Shown here piece after piece: positions 13,142 to 13,307 of a DNA stretch of 13,307 nt. Below the pieces are notes generated by a model that worked only from the letters and a program-made list of their open reading frames with translations, was not told the origin of the DNA and did not search any database. The stretch is from Bacillota bacterium. GTDB taxonomy: Bacteria; Bacillota; Clostridia; Peptostreptococcales; Anaerovoracaceae. The stretch spans positions 1 to 13,307 of the forward strand of contig JAQXSU010000182.1 in NCBI GenBank assembly GCA_029219125.1, read 5' to 3'. Both the position numbers and the translations under genes were made by a program. How positions within the stretch are numbered: the stretch's first letter is position 1; each line of letters begins with the position of its first letter.

Positions 13142-13173
13142 CCGAATAAAAACCAAAAAATAACCAAAATAAA
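13121..13173. repeat. Five phased ACC(A/G)AA repeats over the HTH-Uma2 promoter
   Basis: ACC(A/G)AA begins at 13121, 13130, 13141, 13152 and 13163, with steps of 9, 11, 11 and 11 bp, each followed by an A-rich tract. The spacing is about one helical turn, so all copies face the same side of the DNA. The array covers the spacer and -35 and extends upstream. It may be an autoregulatory binding array for the HTH protein, a curved A-tract activator element, or both. Confidence 0.65.
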
Positions 13174-13175
13174 GT

Positions 13176-13205
13176 AAAAAAAGCCCCGCAGTCGTGCTGC
13201 GGGGC
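13176..13205 (-). terminator. Intrinsic terminator for a minus-strand gene beyond the window
   Basis: GCCCCGCAG (13183-13191) and CTGCGGGGC (13197-13205) form a 9-bp G/C stem with a 5-nt loop. On the minus strand it is followed by seven T (13182-13176). It would stop a transcript arriving from the right, before the HTH-Uma2 promoter. Confidence 0.85.
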
Positions 13206-13237
13206 GAGTGTGCTGCGGGGCGAGTGTGCTGCGGGGC
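13190..13237. repeat. 16-bp tandem repeat built from a terminator arm
   Basis: GAGTGTGCTGCGGGGC occurs exactly at 13206-13221 and 13222-13237. A third copy at 13190-13205 matches over its last 12 bases, and a looser GGCTGCGGGG remnant is near 13244-13253. The unit includes the stem sequence CTGCGGGGC of the adjacent terminator, so the arm has been multiplied. Confidence 0.75.
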
Positions 13238-13289
13238 CGGTATGGCTGCGGGGGGACAAGCTTGCGCAGGCCGGGCCGGAATAAGGAGA

Positions 13290-13307
13290 TTATTCTCCTT
13301 TGGCTTC
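13290..13307 (-). CDS. Possible last five codons of a minus-strand gene
   Basis: Read on the minus strand from the window edge, the bases give Glu-Ala-Lys-Gly-Glu and a TAA at 13292-13290. A gene ending here would agree with the terminator about 90 nt downstream. The stretch is too short to be sure. The same bases also form a small hairpin (AAGGAGA 13283-13289 with TCTCCTT 13294-13300). Confidence 0.25.
   Translation of the reverse strand, partial: EAKGE

Noticed and set aside
13190..13253. Possible CRISPR or iteron array in the 16-bp G/C repeats
   Set aside because: Copies abut with no spacers, and the unit contains the terminator arm. It is a short tandem duplication.

Overview
The window looks like chromosomal DNA of an anaerobic Firmicute, most likely a gut Clostridia-type bacterium. 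The reasons are strong AGGAGG-type ribosome binding sites, TTGACA/TATAAT promoters, tight operons with 1-4 base overlaps, GTG and TTG starts, PadR and MarR local regulators and a BmrC/BmrD-like heterodimeric ABC exporter. Base composition is moderately GC-rich. I saw no phage genes, insertion sequences, rRNA, tRNA or CRISPR arrays. All placements rest on reading the sequence; no database search was run.

Region 1 (1-3914, plus strand) is the 3' part of an operon. It holds the tail of a gene that could be a lactate/malate-dehydrogenase-family enzyme, a two-domain flavodoxin-fold oxidoreductase with a four-cysteine cluster, a nicotinamidase/isochorismatase-family hydrolase, a shortened class V aminotransferase without the catalytic cysteine of cysteine desulfurases, and a prephenate dehydratase with an ACT domain. 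The set suggests redox and aromatic keto-acid metabolism, but no known pathway fits exactly.

Region 2 (3982-8514) is a self-contained drug-export type operon: a consensus promoter with an inverted repeat just downstream of the -10, a MarR-family regulator, and two half-transporters that should form a heterodimer with one degenerate and one consensus ATPase site. A strong intrinsic terminator closes it.

Region 3 (8557-12179) starts with a perfect promoter whose spacer is filled by an inverted repeat, a second weaker copy of that repeat, and a structured leader of about 120 nt. Then come a PadR regulator, a membrane protein with an N-terminal HAAS/DUF1700-like helical domain, a second single-pass membrane protein, an unrecognised 120-residue protein with its own extended -10 promoter, and a secreted protein with a fibronectin-III-like domain. 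An unusually elaborate terminator follows.

Region 4 (12202-13307, minus strand) is convergent. It encodes an XRE-type HTH fused to a Uma2-family (DUF820) nuclease-like domain. Its promoter overlaps five helically phased ACC(A/G)AA repeats, and upstream lie the terminator and perhaps the last codons of another minus-strand gene.

Most notable for follow-up are the paired operators in the PadR promoter, the phased repeat array before the HTH-Uma2 gene, the MarR promoter hairpin, the modified aminotransferase and prephenate dehydratase pair, and the PadR/membrane-sensor module.
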